From: Liolophura sinensis
Lineage: Eukaryota; Mollusca; Polyplacophora; Chitonida; Chitonidae
Assembly: GCF_032854445.1 (NCBI RefSeq)
Contig: NC_088303.1
Coordinates: forward strand, 2,053,501-2,117,500
Direction: 5' to 3'
Length of the DNA: 64,000 nt
The translations under genes were made by a program, and so were the position numbers. Shown piece by piece: positions 13,101 to 24,112 of the stretch. The notes beneath the pieces are model-generated. The model searched no databases and was not told the origin of the DNA. It worked only from the letters and a program-made list of their open reading frames with translations. Every line of letters begins with the position of its first letter. Position 1 is the first letter of the stretch.

Positions 13101-16100
13101 GACAGTTTAACAGATGTGAATATCTTACCTATTGCTGGAGTAGTTGACCAACAATTTGTGAAAAAAGCCTTATGATATAAAAGTCCCGGGCACAGTTGTT
13201 CAAAAGCAGTGTATCTCCTATTATGCCTGGAATTAACTTCAATCTGCACTTAAATCACCTTAGATTTGTATTTGAATAAGACAGGTATTAAGATTTAAGT
13301 GTGGATTAACTTCTAATACTTATTTGAACAACTGGCCCCTAGATGAGGAATATTTACATACAAAATCACTAGGCGTAACTCACAGACTGCAATAGAACCC
13401 CACCAGGGTAGGCCAGCCGAGACGTGCAGCATCTCCAAAGATGACTGCACGAGTCCACTAGGCCACATGCCAGCCAGTCCTAAACTCTGTAAGGTGGGTT
13501 CCCCCAGGGCATTCAGGCAGTCTGCGATCTCTACCGGTTCAGGCAGAGGTGGGGGCTCAGGGATATAGCCAGCTGGAACATCTCCTACTGCTGAACTCTG
13601 AAGGTAAAGGTCATGGGAATTTTTAACACACAACAAAGAGTGAGTGCTTGGGGTTTAACGTTGTGCTCAACAATTTTTCAGTTATATGACAACGAAGGAA
13701 TCCTTAGGATGTATGTAATGTACCTTCTTGTTGCAGCCAGATTTCCACCCCTCTATTATCTAGTTCTGCTTCACTGAGACGACCTACCGAAGGTAAGTAA
13801 GCCACCCTACCCGAGCCATTATACTGATACGGGTCGTTGCACTATCCCCTTCATGGTGGTAAGGGGACTGCCGTATTTACTGCAAGAATGAAATTTAATT
13901 CAACTACTTTTCTTTTTAATCTGTCGGAAGATGCTATACAGATATCACTGATCATCATGCCTATGAGTCACCATACAATAACCAAACTGGAGAAAATGGG
14001 GACGTATCCAACAGAAACTGATACGCTGTAGTATTGTAGACGTTACAATCCATCTTTGATGTAACAATGGCTTAAAGTCTAGCTTCTCACCTGTGCCACC
14101 TCAAGGAATAAATAAATATGCCACTTCACAACTGGCATTCTGCTAAGGCATTCTACTACCACTGACTTCACTACGAGCAACATTCATGAATGTTATCAAG
14201 ACAAATTGATCTATGTACGTACAAAGGATGACATCATTAATTAAATCCATCATCACAGATTACACATGTCCACACATTGAACTGGATAACTGGAGAAACC
14301 ACACATTGCTCTACATTCATATCATTATCCTTATTTAGTTTGTCTTTGAATAACTGGAGAAACCAAGTAATCATTCTCTAACCATCACTTTAAATTTTAA
14401 ATTTATTTATTTCATTGCTGCTTCATAACGCCATACTCAAGAATTTTCCACCTGTATGATGGCGGTTAGTTTTATGGGTTGTGCAAACCTCAGTGAAGTG
14501 GAAGCCACCAGCTGGCACACTACTGACAAATTCCCCCCCTTGTAAAGTACATGTACAAATATGCACACCATATTGGTGGAAGACCAGTGATCTTCAACAA
14601 AGTCCATAAATGGACACATGCCACAACAGCTGAGAGCAGTGTATTCTACAAAGTTCCTGTCCAACATATCCAAGGCCAGGTTTGAACCTGGAGCTTGCCT
14701 GTCCTAGTGACTAAAGAAAATGACTTACTGGTGTGGCTGAGGAGGGGGTCTGGGTGCTATTCCATCGCACTCCACACACTGCCACAAGTAGTCTGTCATT
14801 GTGACACTTATGCCGGTGAAAACACAGAGATTTTAAACGATTTCTTTCCCTTCCCTGAGCCAGGAAATGATGAGTGCGACATTTTCCTGTGAAATTTGAC
14901 TATAAAGAAAACAAAATAGACAGAAAAAATGACACATATAAACTGTTAATATTTTCACAATTAGCATTGCATCTTCAAATAATAGCTCCAAAAAGCCAGC
15001 AGACAGAAGAGCAGTCAGTGACAGAAGAACCATAATAAATAATATTCACTTGTGTGACAGCAGGATTCTGACAAAAAGCATCAGCAGAAGTACATACAGA
15101 GAGGTGTGAGGGAGTGCTTAGGATTTAACGTCGTCCTTAACAATTTTTCAGTCATATGACAACGAAGGAGTCCTTAGAGTGCATGTACGTGTAATGTGCC
15201 TCCTTGTTACAGGACGGATTTCCACCGCTCTTTTATTTAGTGCTGCTTCACTGAGACGATTTACCGAAGGCAAGTAAGCCATCCCACCTGAACCATTAAC
15301 CAGGTCAACCAGTCGTTGCACTATCCCCTTTAATGCTGACTGCCAATGCAGAAGCTACAACTTCCTCTTTTAAGGTCTTAGGTATGACCCGGCACAGGAT
15401 TGAATCTGAATCTACCGCCCCCGGAGCAAACCCTCTACCATCTGAGCCATCTGGGCTGGTGAGAGAAATGTGCCACACTCTCTTTATACCATTCCCCATC
15501 TCCGTACTCCCACTCTACACTGATTGGTAGCCACTGAAACAGATGATCTGACATGTGACTTCTACTTAGAGTCAAATGTGCCACAATGCATTCTGGCAAA
15601 ATTGACACTACTTGCTGTTCATGACACTCATGCTACAAATTATTTCCCATCATTCCTCAGTATCGCCTTACAGATTTTTAGTAACATCGCCCCAGTGACC
15701 TATCAGATGAGACAGAGTGCTAACAAGACTAACTATCATATAACACAGAGGCAAACCTGCCTCTCTTTATGTAGTTATGGCAGCAGGCAATTAAAAGGGA
15801 GCTGTCATCTGCTGTGAGTTACGACCTTTGGTAATAAGTAACTTTTGCATTTCAGAGGGCCGCCATTTTTTTAACAGAAATGTCGCGAGATCTTGCATTA
15901 CACGGGAGGTGGGTGCTAATTTTCACTCAAGAGCTTTCATCTTTCTGACATTTTTACTGTATTTTAAAACATGTTGTTGTTACTGTCTTTGGTCTGAACT
16001 AAAAAAAAAAATCATTACCACAAAAAAGCGAGAGCTTGTCACTGGGATTTTTAGTCTCGGTGAATCCATACATACACTCTGGACTCTCAGCACAACTTCT

Positions 16101-17216
16101 GCTTGACTGCTATAATTACTGACAAATGTGCTCAATCAGAAAGTCGACATTTTAGGACGGTTTTCGGACTGTAACAGTGATCTGTTAATGTGAGTTTAGA
16201 CGTTGATCACAGCCGAGCAGTCTTTCAGGTTAAAATATTGGAATTTAAAAACAGCCTAGCATGGAGAAACTCTGCACAATAAAAATCCGTGCAAAATGAA
16301 CAAATACACGCATTAACCAGGCAAAACACCAATTAATCATGTTCACCAAGACATTCTCTGTTCCTCTGTCAATTTTTTCCACATTCTGTAGCCTTTACAA
16401 CCAGTAAATCCAAGATAATTCACACTTGTGACACTTACGCTGACATGCTGTGTCGACACTGTCACCTAATAAAACGGGTTGTTGCTCCCCGCAAATGCAT
16501 GGTTGATCTTTCACTGCGCTACTGTGTTTAGATCTGCTGGCTGTCAGTTTTGACAGACAGAAGGCCATTTACTGCGAAGGCACGAATTTGCCATTGACTG
16601 AAGGCTATGGAGCAGAATGACAGACAGTTTGTGCGAACTGTCAAATTAATCTTGCAGTAAAAAAAAAAGGGGGTTACTTTCACGCGCTGTTGCACAAGCA
16701 CGCCTCACTGACCCGGATTTCAAAAACATGGCAGCACACTGTGGCCTGCTCAATATGTGCCTATTTTCGACTTCGGCTAAGATTTACCAGAGAAGTTGCA
16801 AAATGTGCGTAATTATTTTATCTTTCAGAATTGCCGTGCTTTATGTGTGTTCAGGATCTAACGTGCCTGTACGGGAATTGAATGAGGAGGTAGATCTTAC
16901 TCTAAGCATTATACCGGTATCGGGTCTACATAACTTTCGGCCTACGAGTGGCCAGCGGTCACGGCGTATCAGAATATATAAGCCAGCCTTAGACGGAGGT
17001 GTCGGGCTACCTGGTGCTCAGTTTCCGATACTAATCAAATGCTGTCAACAGACAATTGACTGTCGCGATAAACGAGTGCAGTGACAATAAACATGCCATA
17101 CTGTACATATTAAGCAGACAAACCTTAAAGAAGTTTGTAGAGAGATCACCACTGCAGAGATGAACATATGTTAGTTTGACACTTCGAAACGCATGCGGCC
17201 GCAGGAGTCCTGCCAT
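4189..17216 (-). CDS. OXA1L: OXA1L, mitochondrial inner membrane protein insertase
   Basis: YidC/Oxa1/Alb3-family insertase that places mitochondrially encoded and other proteins into the inner membrane. Exons on the minus strand: 17216-17124, 13597-13384, 12797-12654, 11969-11884, 11097-10933, 9371-9267, 6721-6559 and 4358-4189 (TAA). All junctions are AG/GT and in phase, giving about 379 residues against roughly 435 in human OXA1L. Residues 1-31 look like a mitochondrial presequence (MAGLLRPHAFRSVK, Arg/Lys-rich, no acid before residue 24). Five hydrophobic segments fall near 94-116, 171-193, 213-234, 254-269 and 270-292. Recognisable family blocks are GLPWWGSIAV, LRQMANLPVESMKTGG, FTDLTVADP and YWMTSNTFSLIQV. 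A basic C-terminal tail follows, as expected for the ribosome-binding tail. ATG at 17216 is chosen over an in-frame ATG at 17246 because it starts the presequence cleanly. Three introns carry minisatellites, and the donor after exon 6 is itself amplified. An extra 27-nt exon at 16465-16439 is possible. Confidence 0.92.
4530..5560. repeat. 47-bp minisatellite, about 22 copies, OXA1L last intron
   Basis: Head-to-tail units containing CTATAGATCAGCCCGCAG and ACCAACCGGTTCTGTAG with a 47-bp period. It lies inside the last intron of OXA1L, at least 170 bp from the last exon. No splice-site copy is visible in the unit. Confidence 0.93.
6080..6420. repeat. 38-bp minisatellite, about 9 copies, OXA1L last intron
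   Basis: Units carrying CATGTCTTCAGCATGGCTTC and CAGTGAGGCAG with a 38-bp period, sitting about 140 bp downstream (in gene sense) of OXA1L exon 7. An overlapping 136-codon open frame at 5676-6086 has no recognisable similarity and is not called. Confidence 0.9.
6671..6878 (-). repeat. Two-copy duplication of the intron/exon 7 acceptor of OXA1L
   Basis: The stretch from inside exon 7 through its acceptor into the intron (6671 to about 6772) is repeated at 6775-6878. The functional copy reads CTGTTTGTTCACAG then GCCATGCTG on the minus strand. The second copy keeps the exon-like MTSNTFS coding but its acceptor has mutated (TTGACACACC), so it should not splice. Confidence 0.8.
7170..9290 (-). 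repeat. 39-bp minisatellite of the OXA1L exon 6 donor, about 53 copies
   Basis: On the minus strand the unit is CTAACTTCCCCATG followed by GTAAGTACAGCC and AATTTTCACATCT. That is the end of exon 6, its GT donor and the first intron bases. The array begins exactly at the true donor (9267/9266) and runs down the intron. Most copies keep a GTAAG donor; a few have lost it (for example near 8134). Units at the far left (7200-7350) are the most diverged. The 39-bp period equals 13 codons, so both strands show long spurious open frames. Confidence 0.95.
9372..10404. other. OXA1L intron 5, no feature seen
   Basis: Unique-looking intronic sequence between exon 6 and the repeat at 10405. Short open frames only. 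Confidence 0.6.
10405..10640. repeat. Three-copy tandem repeat with a short palindrome
   Basis: Three units of roughly 65-75 bp containing CCTACAAACAGTCATCAATA and runs of GATATATGTA. Most carry the palindrome GTAGGTTATGTAACCTAC (8-bp arms). It is intronic in OXA1L. Confidence 0.85.
11167..11414 (-). mobile_element. tRNA-derived SINE, family III, with target-site duplication
   Basis: The reverse-oriented element starts with the A/T-rich tail and GTGTTTTACGTCATTCTC, and ends in a tRNA-like head (GAGGCCTCTGTGGCC on the minus strand). It is flanked by identical 10-bp direct repeats GTCAAACAAT at 11157-11166 and 11415-11424, the mark of target-primed insertion. It lies within an OXA1L intron. 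Related copies lie at 39783, 42360, 50690 and 52690. Confidence 0.85.
13640..13870 (-). mobile_element. SINE family I, partial
   Basis: Begins with GAGTGAGTGCTTGGGGTTTA (reverse complement of the CACT tail) and follows the family I body through the TATACTGATACGGGTC region. It is lost before the tRNA head. Intronic in OXA1L. Confidence 0.8.
15108..15459 (-). mobile_element. SINE family I, near full length
   Basis: On the minus strand the head reads CCAGCCCAGATGGCTCAGAT (A box), followed by a B-box-like GATTCAATCC, the family body and the GTTAAATCC/CACT-like 3' end. This is the best preserved head in the window. It lies in OXA1L intron 1. Confidence 0.85.
16439..16465 (-). other. OXA1L: Possible 27-nt micro-exon of OXA1L
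   Basis: On the minus strand TTTTATTAG is followed by 27 nt (nine codons, VTVSTQHVS) and a perfect GTAAGT donor. Length and phase would fit between exon 1 and the exon at 13597 without disturbing the frame. Exon 1 also joins directly to 13597 in phase, so this exon is not required. RNA evidence would decide. Confidence 0.3.
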
Positions 17217-17464
17217 CTTTTCTCCCTCTACTCTCTTCACAAACATGTTTAAATCCCTAAAAGGTTATTGTTGACAAAAAAGTCTAAAAATTCATAATTT
17301 CTAGCTAGCAAAATATTATAAGTACTCCAGTTACTTTGATTTAGTATGTTTAAATTTTAAAAATTCCCAAAACAGACCCTGTATCTTTTGTCTAGAGACT
17401 ATAGCAGACGAAATTGATTGCGCCGTCTATCGGGAGTCTCAAACACTATTTGCATTGTGAGAGT
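17217..17464. promoter_or_regulatory. Shared head-to-head promoter region, OXA1L / SLC7A6OS
   Basis: Only 248 bp separate the two divergent start codons (17216 minus, 17465 plus). This arrangement is typical of a bidirectional promoter for two housekeeping genes. No TATA box is obvious. Most of the gap is AT-rich. Confidence 0.6.
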
Positions 17465-20400
17465 ATGGCGGCTATCATAAGAGTGAAGAGAAAGCGAGAC
17501 GAAGATCCAGCAGAAGCTTTGATTCTCGCCTGCAAGAAGCGACGGGATGACGAACCCAAGACAGATACTTCTAGCAGTCCTGAAATTACAGAAGTTTTGA
17601 AATTTGCTGGCACTATCCCTTCAAAGGTAAGGGAACCTTTGATCCATCGTTACAACAACGACACCATGACACCAGTCATTCCTTACTCAATTAGTGAGTT
17701 ACTGAAAGTGGTACCTTTCACTCCATGATTCCTAATTAGGTAACATGAAATGTAGAAACTGCTATACGTGCTTGGTGGGGATATCTGTCTAAATAGACAA
17801 AAAATATACACCGATATCTGTCAGTTTTATACATGTATTTCATTGATGTTTTACGACGTACTCAAGAATACGGCTGACACGCTAACCACCTCAGCCATGG
17901 AGGTTTGTCAGTTTTATAAAGATGAGTTGTCAAATTGACAGCTCACTGTTGATCTTGTCCTATACAGTATGACCCTGTGTTTCATAGGTCTGACTTGACA
18001 CCAAGTCATGTCGCTGACATACTTTATTCCTGTTCAGATAACATCTACCGTTCAAGAACAACAGCATACGCCCAGCAAACATCATAAATTTGGATCCATT
18101 GTAAAACCAAATACCTAAGGCATCAGTACCAGTCAGCCATTTCTTCCATTATGGCAAATTATGATGAAATGACCAAAACAAACGTGGGTCAGAATACTTA
18201 GCGAGGACCATTCTGGTTGTATGCGATACTGGCCCAGACACATGAGCGCGCAGGTCAATTCACTGTTTACTAAACCCAACTTGACTAGGAACCTTCAGTA
18301 AAGTACAGTAAATTCAGATGGACTGCTTTACATGTCTACTCTCACTGCTAGAACCAAAGCAGTAATTTTGCCTGCATTTCTCCCTTGTAGAATTTGTACG
18401 TTTAGGACCAAGTTTGCATACACGTAGCTACATTGCCAGCAATCAGTCGCTGTGTAAATGTGTAAATAAGACTCAAGAAGACAACATGGTTGCCCATAAT
18501 CTGTGCCCATTTCAGTGTTTCTTGTAGGTGTCTGTGGCAGTCGTAAAAATTACAGGTTTGACAGTTTTGACCTCAAGTGGTAAGAAGGATATCACATGGT
18601 GTTGGATTCATGATAATGTATACATTTGTAACTGACTATAGACTGTTATTGTTTCCATTTTAAACATCATTCTGTTTGTGCATCATTGTGTTTGTTTTAA
18701 GATTTCAATATGATGTATTTTGAGATACTGTAATTATATACCTCTGCCATAGTATTCAGGTTATTATATCATTCAAGATTGACAATTTGGAGATACTATT
18801 CTTTCTGTTGTCAGGATGTCAGTGTGTCTTCTAAGATTAGAGATGCCATACGCAAAGAGAAATTACAGAGGGAATACAAAAGACATTCAACTGACATACA
18901 TAACAGAACGCGACAACATGTGCGAGCTCGTTCAGGGAGAAACCGCTACCAGGTCATCACCAGTCACAGAGCCATTCTCCTGGACTCCTTAGATGACGTG
19001 GATGAGTGTAATGAAGAGCACACGGCTGTGGACACTGACAAAACCAGGTGTGTGACTGGCTGCACAGAAGTATTAGCAGTGTCACAAGCTGCAGCTTCCA
19101 GGAATAAGGTCTCTGCTGTTGGTGCTGAAGGTTGTGTATCAGATGTTACTGAGCTAAAGTCAGAGAGGGTGTTCTGTCTGTATGATGTGGAAAATGTGCG
19201 TTCAGAAAATGGTGACATATCAGTACAGGTAAGTAATGTACAATAAAAAGTGCCAGTTTGACCAATGGCTAGGCTTCATCCAGCACTGTGGCTAAAGGGT
19301 CTAAATTGTTTGTAACCACATGAAAAACTTTTATCCACATTTTACTGTAGTTTTAAAAGCTACCATTGATAAAGAAAAAGATGTTTTATTTGTGAGTTGG
19401 AAGCCCAAACTAGACCCTCTGAGTCTTTGGGACACAGGGTGTTAAATCCAGACTGGTATTCCTTTATTTAATCATGTCAAAACTGAAAGGGTCCGGCCCA
19501 GTTGCAGTTACATGTTTTCATTTACCACACATTATGGAAGCCAACCCTTTATTGTTGTTCATAAGTAATCTCACACACTTTAAAGTCAAACTTTCCACCT
19601 TACTTCTGGATCCATGCACCAACTTGTAAGCTATGATCTGCATGCTAAAAAAAAGTTTCAAAACCTCAAAAACAGCCAAGCCCGGCAGATCATTGGCCAT
19701 TGTGTAAAGTGATGACAGCTTATACATTGGCCTATATATATATCTGTGATGAATCTAACATTATATTCATCCCAGTATGTATAAACCAATCATAGCACTC
19801 GTCTTACCACAGCACCCTACAAGCCAATGATGCCCCCTCCCTCCCCCCCGCCCCCATTCTTTAAAATCTCAATTCAGTCAGCACATGTTCCTCCATAACG
19901 CCTGTAATTTTCTCATTCAGCTTGCAATTTTCTCCTTCAGCCAGCCTTACCTACCAGTGACTTGGGTGAGGTTACGTGTAATGACATGCCAATGATCCGT
20001 GAGCGTGTGCAGACCACGAGAGAGCCTGAGAACGCCATGGCAGCATCACATGGGGCCGACTTTGTTTACGACCTTTACTACACTAACAGAGAGGGGTTTG
20101 ACTTCCAAGCTCTGGAGAGAATCCTGCGGATTGAGGCGTGTGGGGAAGGTGATCTCCAGGCCGAGTTGGTTGATGATGTTGATGAAGAGGTGTACGAGGA
20201 TGACGATGACAGCAATGATGAAGGCAACTGGAGAAATGATTACCCAGATGAGGACCCCGACTTCTACGAGAATGAAGAGGATGACTTCCTTAATGATGAT
20301 GGTAAGATTTACATGGCAGATCTGGACACAGGGTTCCTGTGGGTGAGTTGAAATACTTGAAAGCACTTAAAGTTTGTTGAAAGATTTTTAAGACCGTCAA

Positions 20401-22667
20401 ACACCAAAAGAAAAGTTTATTTTGGGCCAGACCTTGAAAATACTTGAAGTTTTAATGCAGATAAACAAGCTACCAGAACATTATCCATAAATTTCTTCCT
20501 GAAGGTTTGTTCTTAAATTAAATGGTCCATAAGAGCTGAGAAAAAGGGATTAAGAGGGATTGTGGGAATCTAAAATTATACATGTACAAATTATCTTAAT
20601 GTTTAAACAATGAAACATAAATGGTTATGATTTTTAGGCCTGAACCAGGACCATATGTTGATGGAGAACGGGTACAGCTTGGAGGATTACATGGCATCCA
20701 GATGTAATTTAGGTATGTGGATGTAGCACGTAATATAGCGCCGTCATCAGCAAGGTGTTCCCGTTAGGCAGCACTTTTCCTGTAGGCATTGAATCTGGTC
20801 AACAGAAGTGAGTGTATTAAAACTTGCTTTTTGATGGTCTGGACTATCTGTTATTATGCTACTGCGTGGTATTTTACAGTGTTATTTAGAACATCGGCTT
20901 ATACTGTCATTAGATTCCCATGCTTCCATTATTCTTGTGGCCATGGCAACAATTTGTGGTCAATGGTGATCTCAAGTTCAGCAGTGGAGAGCACCTGTAG
21001 GAGAGATTCCACCCATATTCATTAGACACCATTGTACAAGTGAAAAACTATTGAATATGCACAACAATCAGATAAATAAATCAGACAAATGAAGTGGTGT
21101 GGTGTGGACTGAAGAAGATCTGAAAAAGTTGTTTTTGTTGTGTGTGTGTTTTTAGCCGTTTTTCTTGTTCAGAAGATCTGTGTTGGTGGTGTTCAGACTA
21201 TCTCTATTTAATGTAATTCTTTGTTTTGATTATGGTGGCGCCATGTTTTGTGATGTTCAGCTGCTCTGCTGTAGGTCTTTACTAAATGTCATTCTGTGTT
21301 TTGATTATGGTGTTGCTGTGTTTGGTGATGTTCAGCTGCTCTGCTGGAGGTCTTTACTAAATGTAATTCTTTGTTTTGATTATGGTGTTGCCGTGTTTTG
21401 TGATGTTCAGCTGCTCTTCTGGAGGTCTTTACTAAATGTAATTCTTTGTTTTGATTATGGTGTTGCAGTGTTTGGTGATGTTCAGCTGCTCTGCTGGAGG
21501 TCTTTACTAAATGTCATCCTGTGTTTTGATTATGGAGGTGCCGTGTTTGGTGATGTTCAGCTGCTCTGCTGGACGTCTTTACTAAATGTAATTCTTTGTT
21601 TTGATTATGGTGTTGCAGTGTTTGGTGATGTTCAGCTGCTCTGCTGGAGGTCTTTACTAAATGTAATTCTGTGCTGAAAATATCAATAAGGTTTTGCCAG
21701 GTTTGCATTGGTGTCTTCTGTTTGTGTTATCTGTTATCTTGTTCAGTTTGGTGTCTTCTGTTTGTGTTATCTGTTATCTTGTTCAATTTGGTGTCTTCTG
21801 TTTGTGTTATGTTATCCTGTTCAAATTGGTGTCTTCTGTTTGTGTTATCTGTTATCTTGTTCAATTTGGTGTCTTCTGTTAGTGTTATCTGTTATCTTGT
21901 TCAATTTGGTGTCTTCTGTTAGTGTTATCTGTTATCTTGTTCAAATTGGTGTCTTCTGTTTGTGTTATCTGTTATCTTGTTCAAATTGGTGTCTTCTGTT
22001 TGTGTTATCTGCCTTCTGTTTGTGATATCTGTTATCTTGTTCAAATTGGTGTCTTCTCTTTGTTTTATGTTATCTTATTCAAATTGGTGTCTTCTGTTAG
22101 TGTTATCTGTTATCTTGTTCAAATTGGTGTCTTCTGTTTGTGTTATCTGTTATCTTGTTCAAATTGGTGTCTTCTGTTTGTGTTATCTTGTTCAGATCTG
22201 TATTATATATCTTGCGTCATTCAGAAATTGCTGTGTAGGACAACTGTATTGACTATATGTTATATTGTTCAAGTGACGTTGAGAGATTAAGATGTTGCTG
22301 CACTTTGTGTTGTTCAGAAGATCTGTAATTATGTTATACTGTTCAGATGACCCTGATGATCTGAATAAGATATTACTGCACTTGGTGGTGTTCCGAAGAT
22401 CTGTAATAAATTTTATTCTGTGTTGTATTATTCATAGGGTGTGGAAAACATCCTACTGCATTTTGTGTTGTTGAAATATATTGAAAATCTGTACTAAATG
22501 GTAATTCTGTGTTCTGTTGTTCAGAAGATGCTGAAGATCTGTCCAGTGATGATGATGAGGAGGAAGATGGGTGTGTCCAGGGGCCGACAACACAGAGGTC
22601 GTATGACTCCTACCTGAGAAGTGTGAAGAGAGAGCTGGGAGGAAGCAGAGATGGATGTAAAACCTGA
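17465..22667 (+). CDS. SLC7A6OS: SLC7A6OS / Iwr1, RNA polymerase II nuclear localization protein
   Basis: Iwr1-family adaptor: in the known family it binds assembled RNA polymerase II and carries it into the nucleus through an N-terminal import signal. Exons: 17465-17626, 18815-19228, 19941-20301, 20638-20712 and 22525-22667 (TGA). Phases are consistent and predict 384 residues (human about 309). The N-terminus RVKRKRDEDPAEALILACKK is the family hallmark and contains the basic import signal. The conserved core FVYDLYYTN is in exon 3, followed by a strongly acidic stretch and NWRNDYPDEDPDFYE. The tail is again acidic (SSDDDEEED) and includes SYDSYLRSVKREL. An in-frame upstream ATG at 17414 would add 17 residues, but ATG 17465 matches the family start. 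Intron 4 is filled by degenerate repeats resembling the exon 5 acceptor. Confidence 0.93.
17835..17915 (-). mobile_element. SINE family III remnant
   Basis: Tail-like ATTGATGTTTTACGACGTAC and CAAGAATA joined directly to a head-like GCTAACCACCTCAGCCATGG. The middle of the element is deleted. It lies in SLC7A6OS intron 1. Confidence 0.55.
20935..21085 (+). mobile_element. SINE family III remnant, diverged
   Basis: Weak match to the family III body and tail in forward orientation, ending TACAAGTGAAAAACTATTGA and CAATCAGATAAATAAAT. It lies in SLC7A6OS intron 4, just before the acceptor-like repeats. Confidence 0.45.
21150..22524 (+). repeat. Two adjoining arrays with acceptor-like units, SLC7A6OS intron 4
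   Basis: From about 21190 to 21675 there are roughly seven units of 75 bp (GATGTTCAGCTGCTCTGCTG and TCTTTACTAAATGTAATTCT). From 21695 to 22200 there are about twelve units of 40 bp (GTGTCTTCTGTTTGTGTTAT and CTTGTTCAAATTG). Degenerate single units continue to the real acceptor at 22524. Copies of TTGTTCAGAAGATCTGT at about 21168 and 22310 resemble the acceptor plus start of exon 5 (TTGTTCAG then AAGATGCTGAAGATCTG), so part of the block seems derived from that junction. Confidence 0.8.
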
Positions 22668-22774
22668 TGTCCTCTATAACATACTCTACCAAAACGTCTT
22701 TCATCAAACAGAGCCAATTAGTCAGCAGTAATGACAAATTCCATCTCAGTGCTGGTCCCTTGACATACCTGAAA

Positions 22775-22955
22775 AGGAAAGCAGTGCTTTCTTGTGCCAC
22801 TGTGGTTACTAGTGCTTCCTTGTGTCACTGTAGCTACTAGTGCTTTCTTGTGTCACTGTGGTTACTAGTGCCTTCTTGTGTCACTGTGGTTACTAGTGCT
22901 TTCTTGTGTCACTGTGGTTACTAGTGCTTTCTTGTGTCACTGTAGTTACTAGTGA
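22775..22955. repeat. 28-bp minisatellite, about 6 copies
   Basis: Units ACTAGTGCTTTCTTG plus TGTCACTGTGGTT with a period near 28 bp, about 110 bp past the SLC7A6OS stop codon. It is probably inside its 3' UTR. Confidence 0.85.
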
Positions 22956-23224
22956 AACACATGTACATAATCTTTTGCATTGTTTTTTTACTTACATGAA
23001 AACATTTAGGTGCATTTATACCACTTTCCTTGAACAAGAATGCTTGTCTTTGATAAGTGTGACCTTTATTGCAAGATTTTTGTAAGTTTTACAAACACAT
23101 TATATTATGCTGCAGAAAGACCCCAGGCTACCTGGCTTTTGCATGTGGAATATTTTATATCAGATTTCATTTCCTGGAGCATCCTTTGTCACTTATGAGG
23201 TAAACGCAGTATCCCAAGAAAGAC

Positions 23225-23345
23225 TTTTAAGTCACTAATCCCAAGGTTCCTGGCTCCCAAGGAAGACTTTGGAGTCACTAATCCCAAGGTTCCTGGCTCC
23301 CAAGGAAGACTTTGGAGTCACTAATCCCAAGGTTCCTGGCTTCAG
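23225..23345. repeat. 43-bp tandem repeat, about 3 copies
   Basis: Units with CTAATCCCAAGGTTCCTGGC and TCCCAAGGAAGACTTTGGAG. The array abuts the SINE fragment that follows. Confidence 0.85.
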
Positions 23346-23492
23346 TGGGAAGATCTGTGAACAACTTCCGGATGATTGTGGGTTTCCCCTGGGCTCTGCC
23401 CGGTTTCCTCCTTCCATAATGCAGGCCGTCATTGTATAAGTGAAATATTATTGAGTATGGAGTAAAACACCAATCAAACAAATAAATAAATG
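23346..23492 (+). mobile_element. SINE family III, 3' half
   Basis: Forward-oriented body (GTGGGTTTCCCCTGGGCTCT, GCCCGGTTTCCTCC) and 3' end (GTAAAACACCAATCAAACAA then ATAAATAAATG). Its tail contains the first AATAAA that I find downstream of SLC7A6OS. Confidence 0.8.
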
Positions 23493-23621
23493 TAAACTAT
23501 TTTTGTAAATACAGCCTGGGGCCTATTTCTCACTGTAAGCAAAACTTGTTACAGTTAACTAATGTGTCGATGTGTTACTCCCTACACTAGCTGACATGGA
23601 AGTGACTTGCAAGGTAATGTT

Positions 23622-23853
23622 ACTTTCTCAAATGGGGTCTGTCAGCCCTGTACAAAGGGAAGCAAATCGTGTAACTGATAAAACAGCAGTGCCCTCTACC
23701 ATAATAATAACAATACCACTGAATTCAATACCAACAACAGTAATCATGAATGAAAGCTGACCTTGTTATTCAAATAAATTGAGTGCACTGCTGTTTTATC
23801 AGTTACAAGATTTGCTTCCCTTTGTGGAAGGCTGGCAAACCCCATTGTGAATA
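23622..23853. repeat. Inverted-repeat (foldback/MITE-like) element
   Basis: Two arms of about 72 bp (about 23626-23699 and 23779-23850) are reverse complements of each other with a few mismatches. Both contain AAAGGGAAGCAAATC and GTAACTGATAAAACAGCAGT, read on opposite strands. The roughly 80-bp centre is A/T-rich and unrelated. No transposase is encoded. This fits a non-autonomous DNA transposon or a foldback duplication. Confidence 0.75.
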
Positions 23854-24112
23854 CAGACTTTAATGGGGTATATTTATCTGTATCAGGAGATATCAAGCAA
23901 ATGTATCCATGTAACAGTTGAAGTTCAGCGTAATATACAAGCATATTTTCCATCAACATCATGTCTGCAAGTGACACATGGAATTTTTTCCAGTAACTTG
24001 CCAAGGATAGTCCAGATGGACCCAGGCGTTCCAAGTTTTCCAGTAACTTGCCAAAGATAGCCCAGATTGACCAAGGTGTTCCAAGTTCCTGCACAAAGAA
24101 AACTGGTCGCCT

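Noticed and set aside
14430-14760. A further SINE family with CCAGGTTTGAACCTGG
   Set aside because: The motif could be a B box, but no second copy with the same body could be established by eye in this window.
15380-15459. tRNA gene on the minus strand
   Set aside because: A and B box sequences belong to the head of a SINE with its body and tail attached. The cloverleaf is not preserved.
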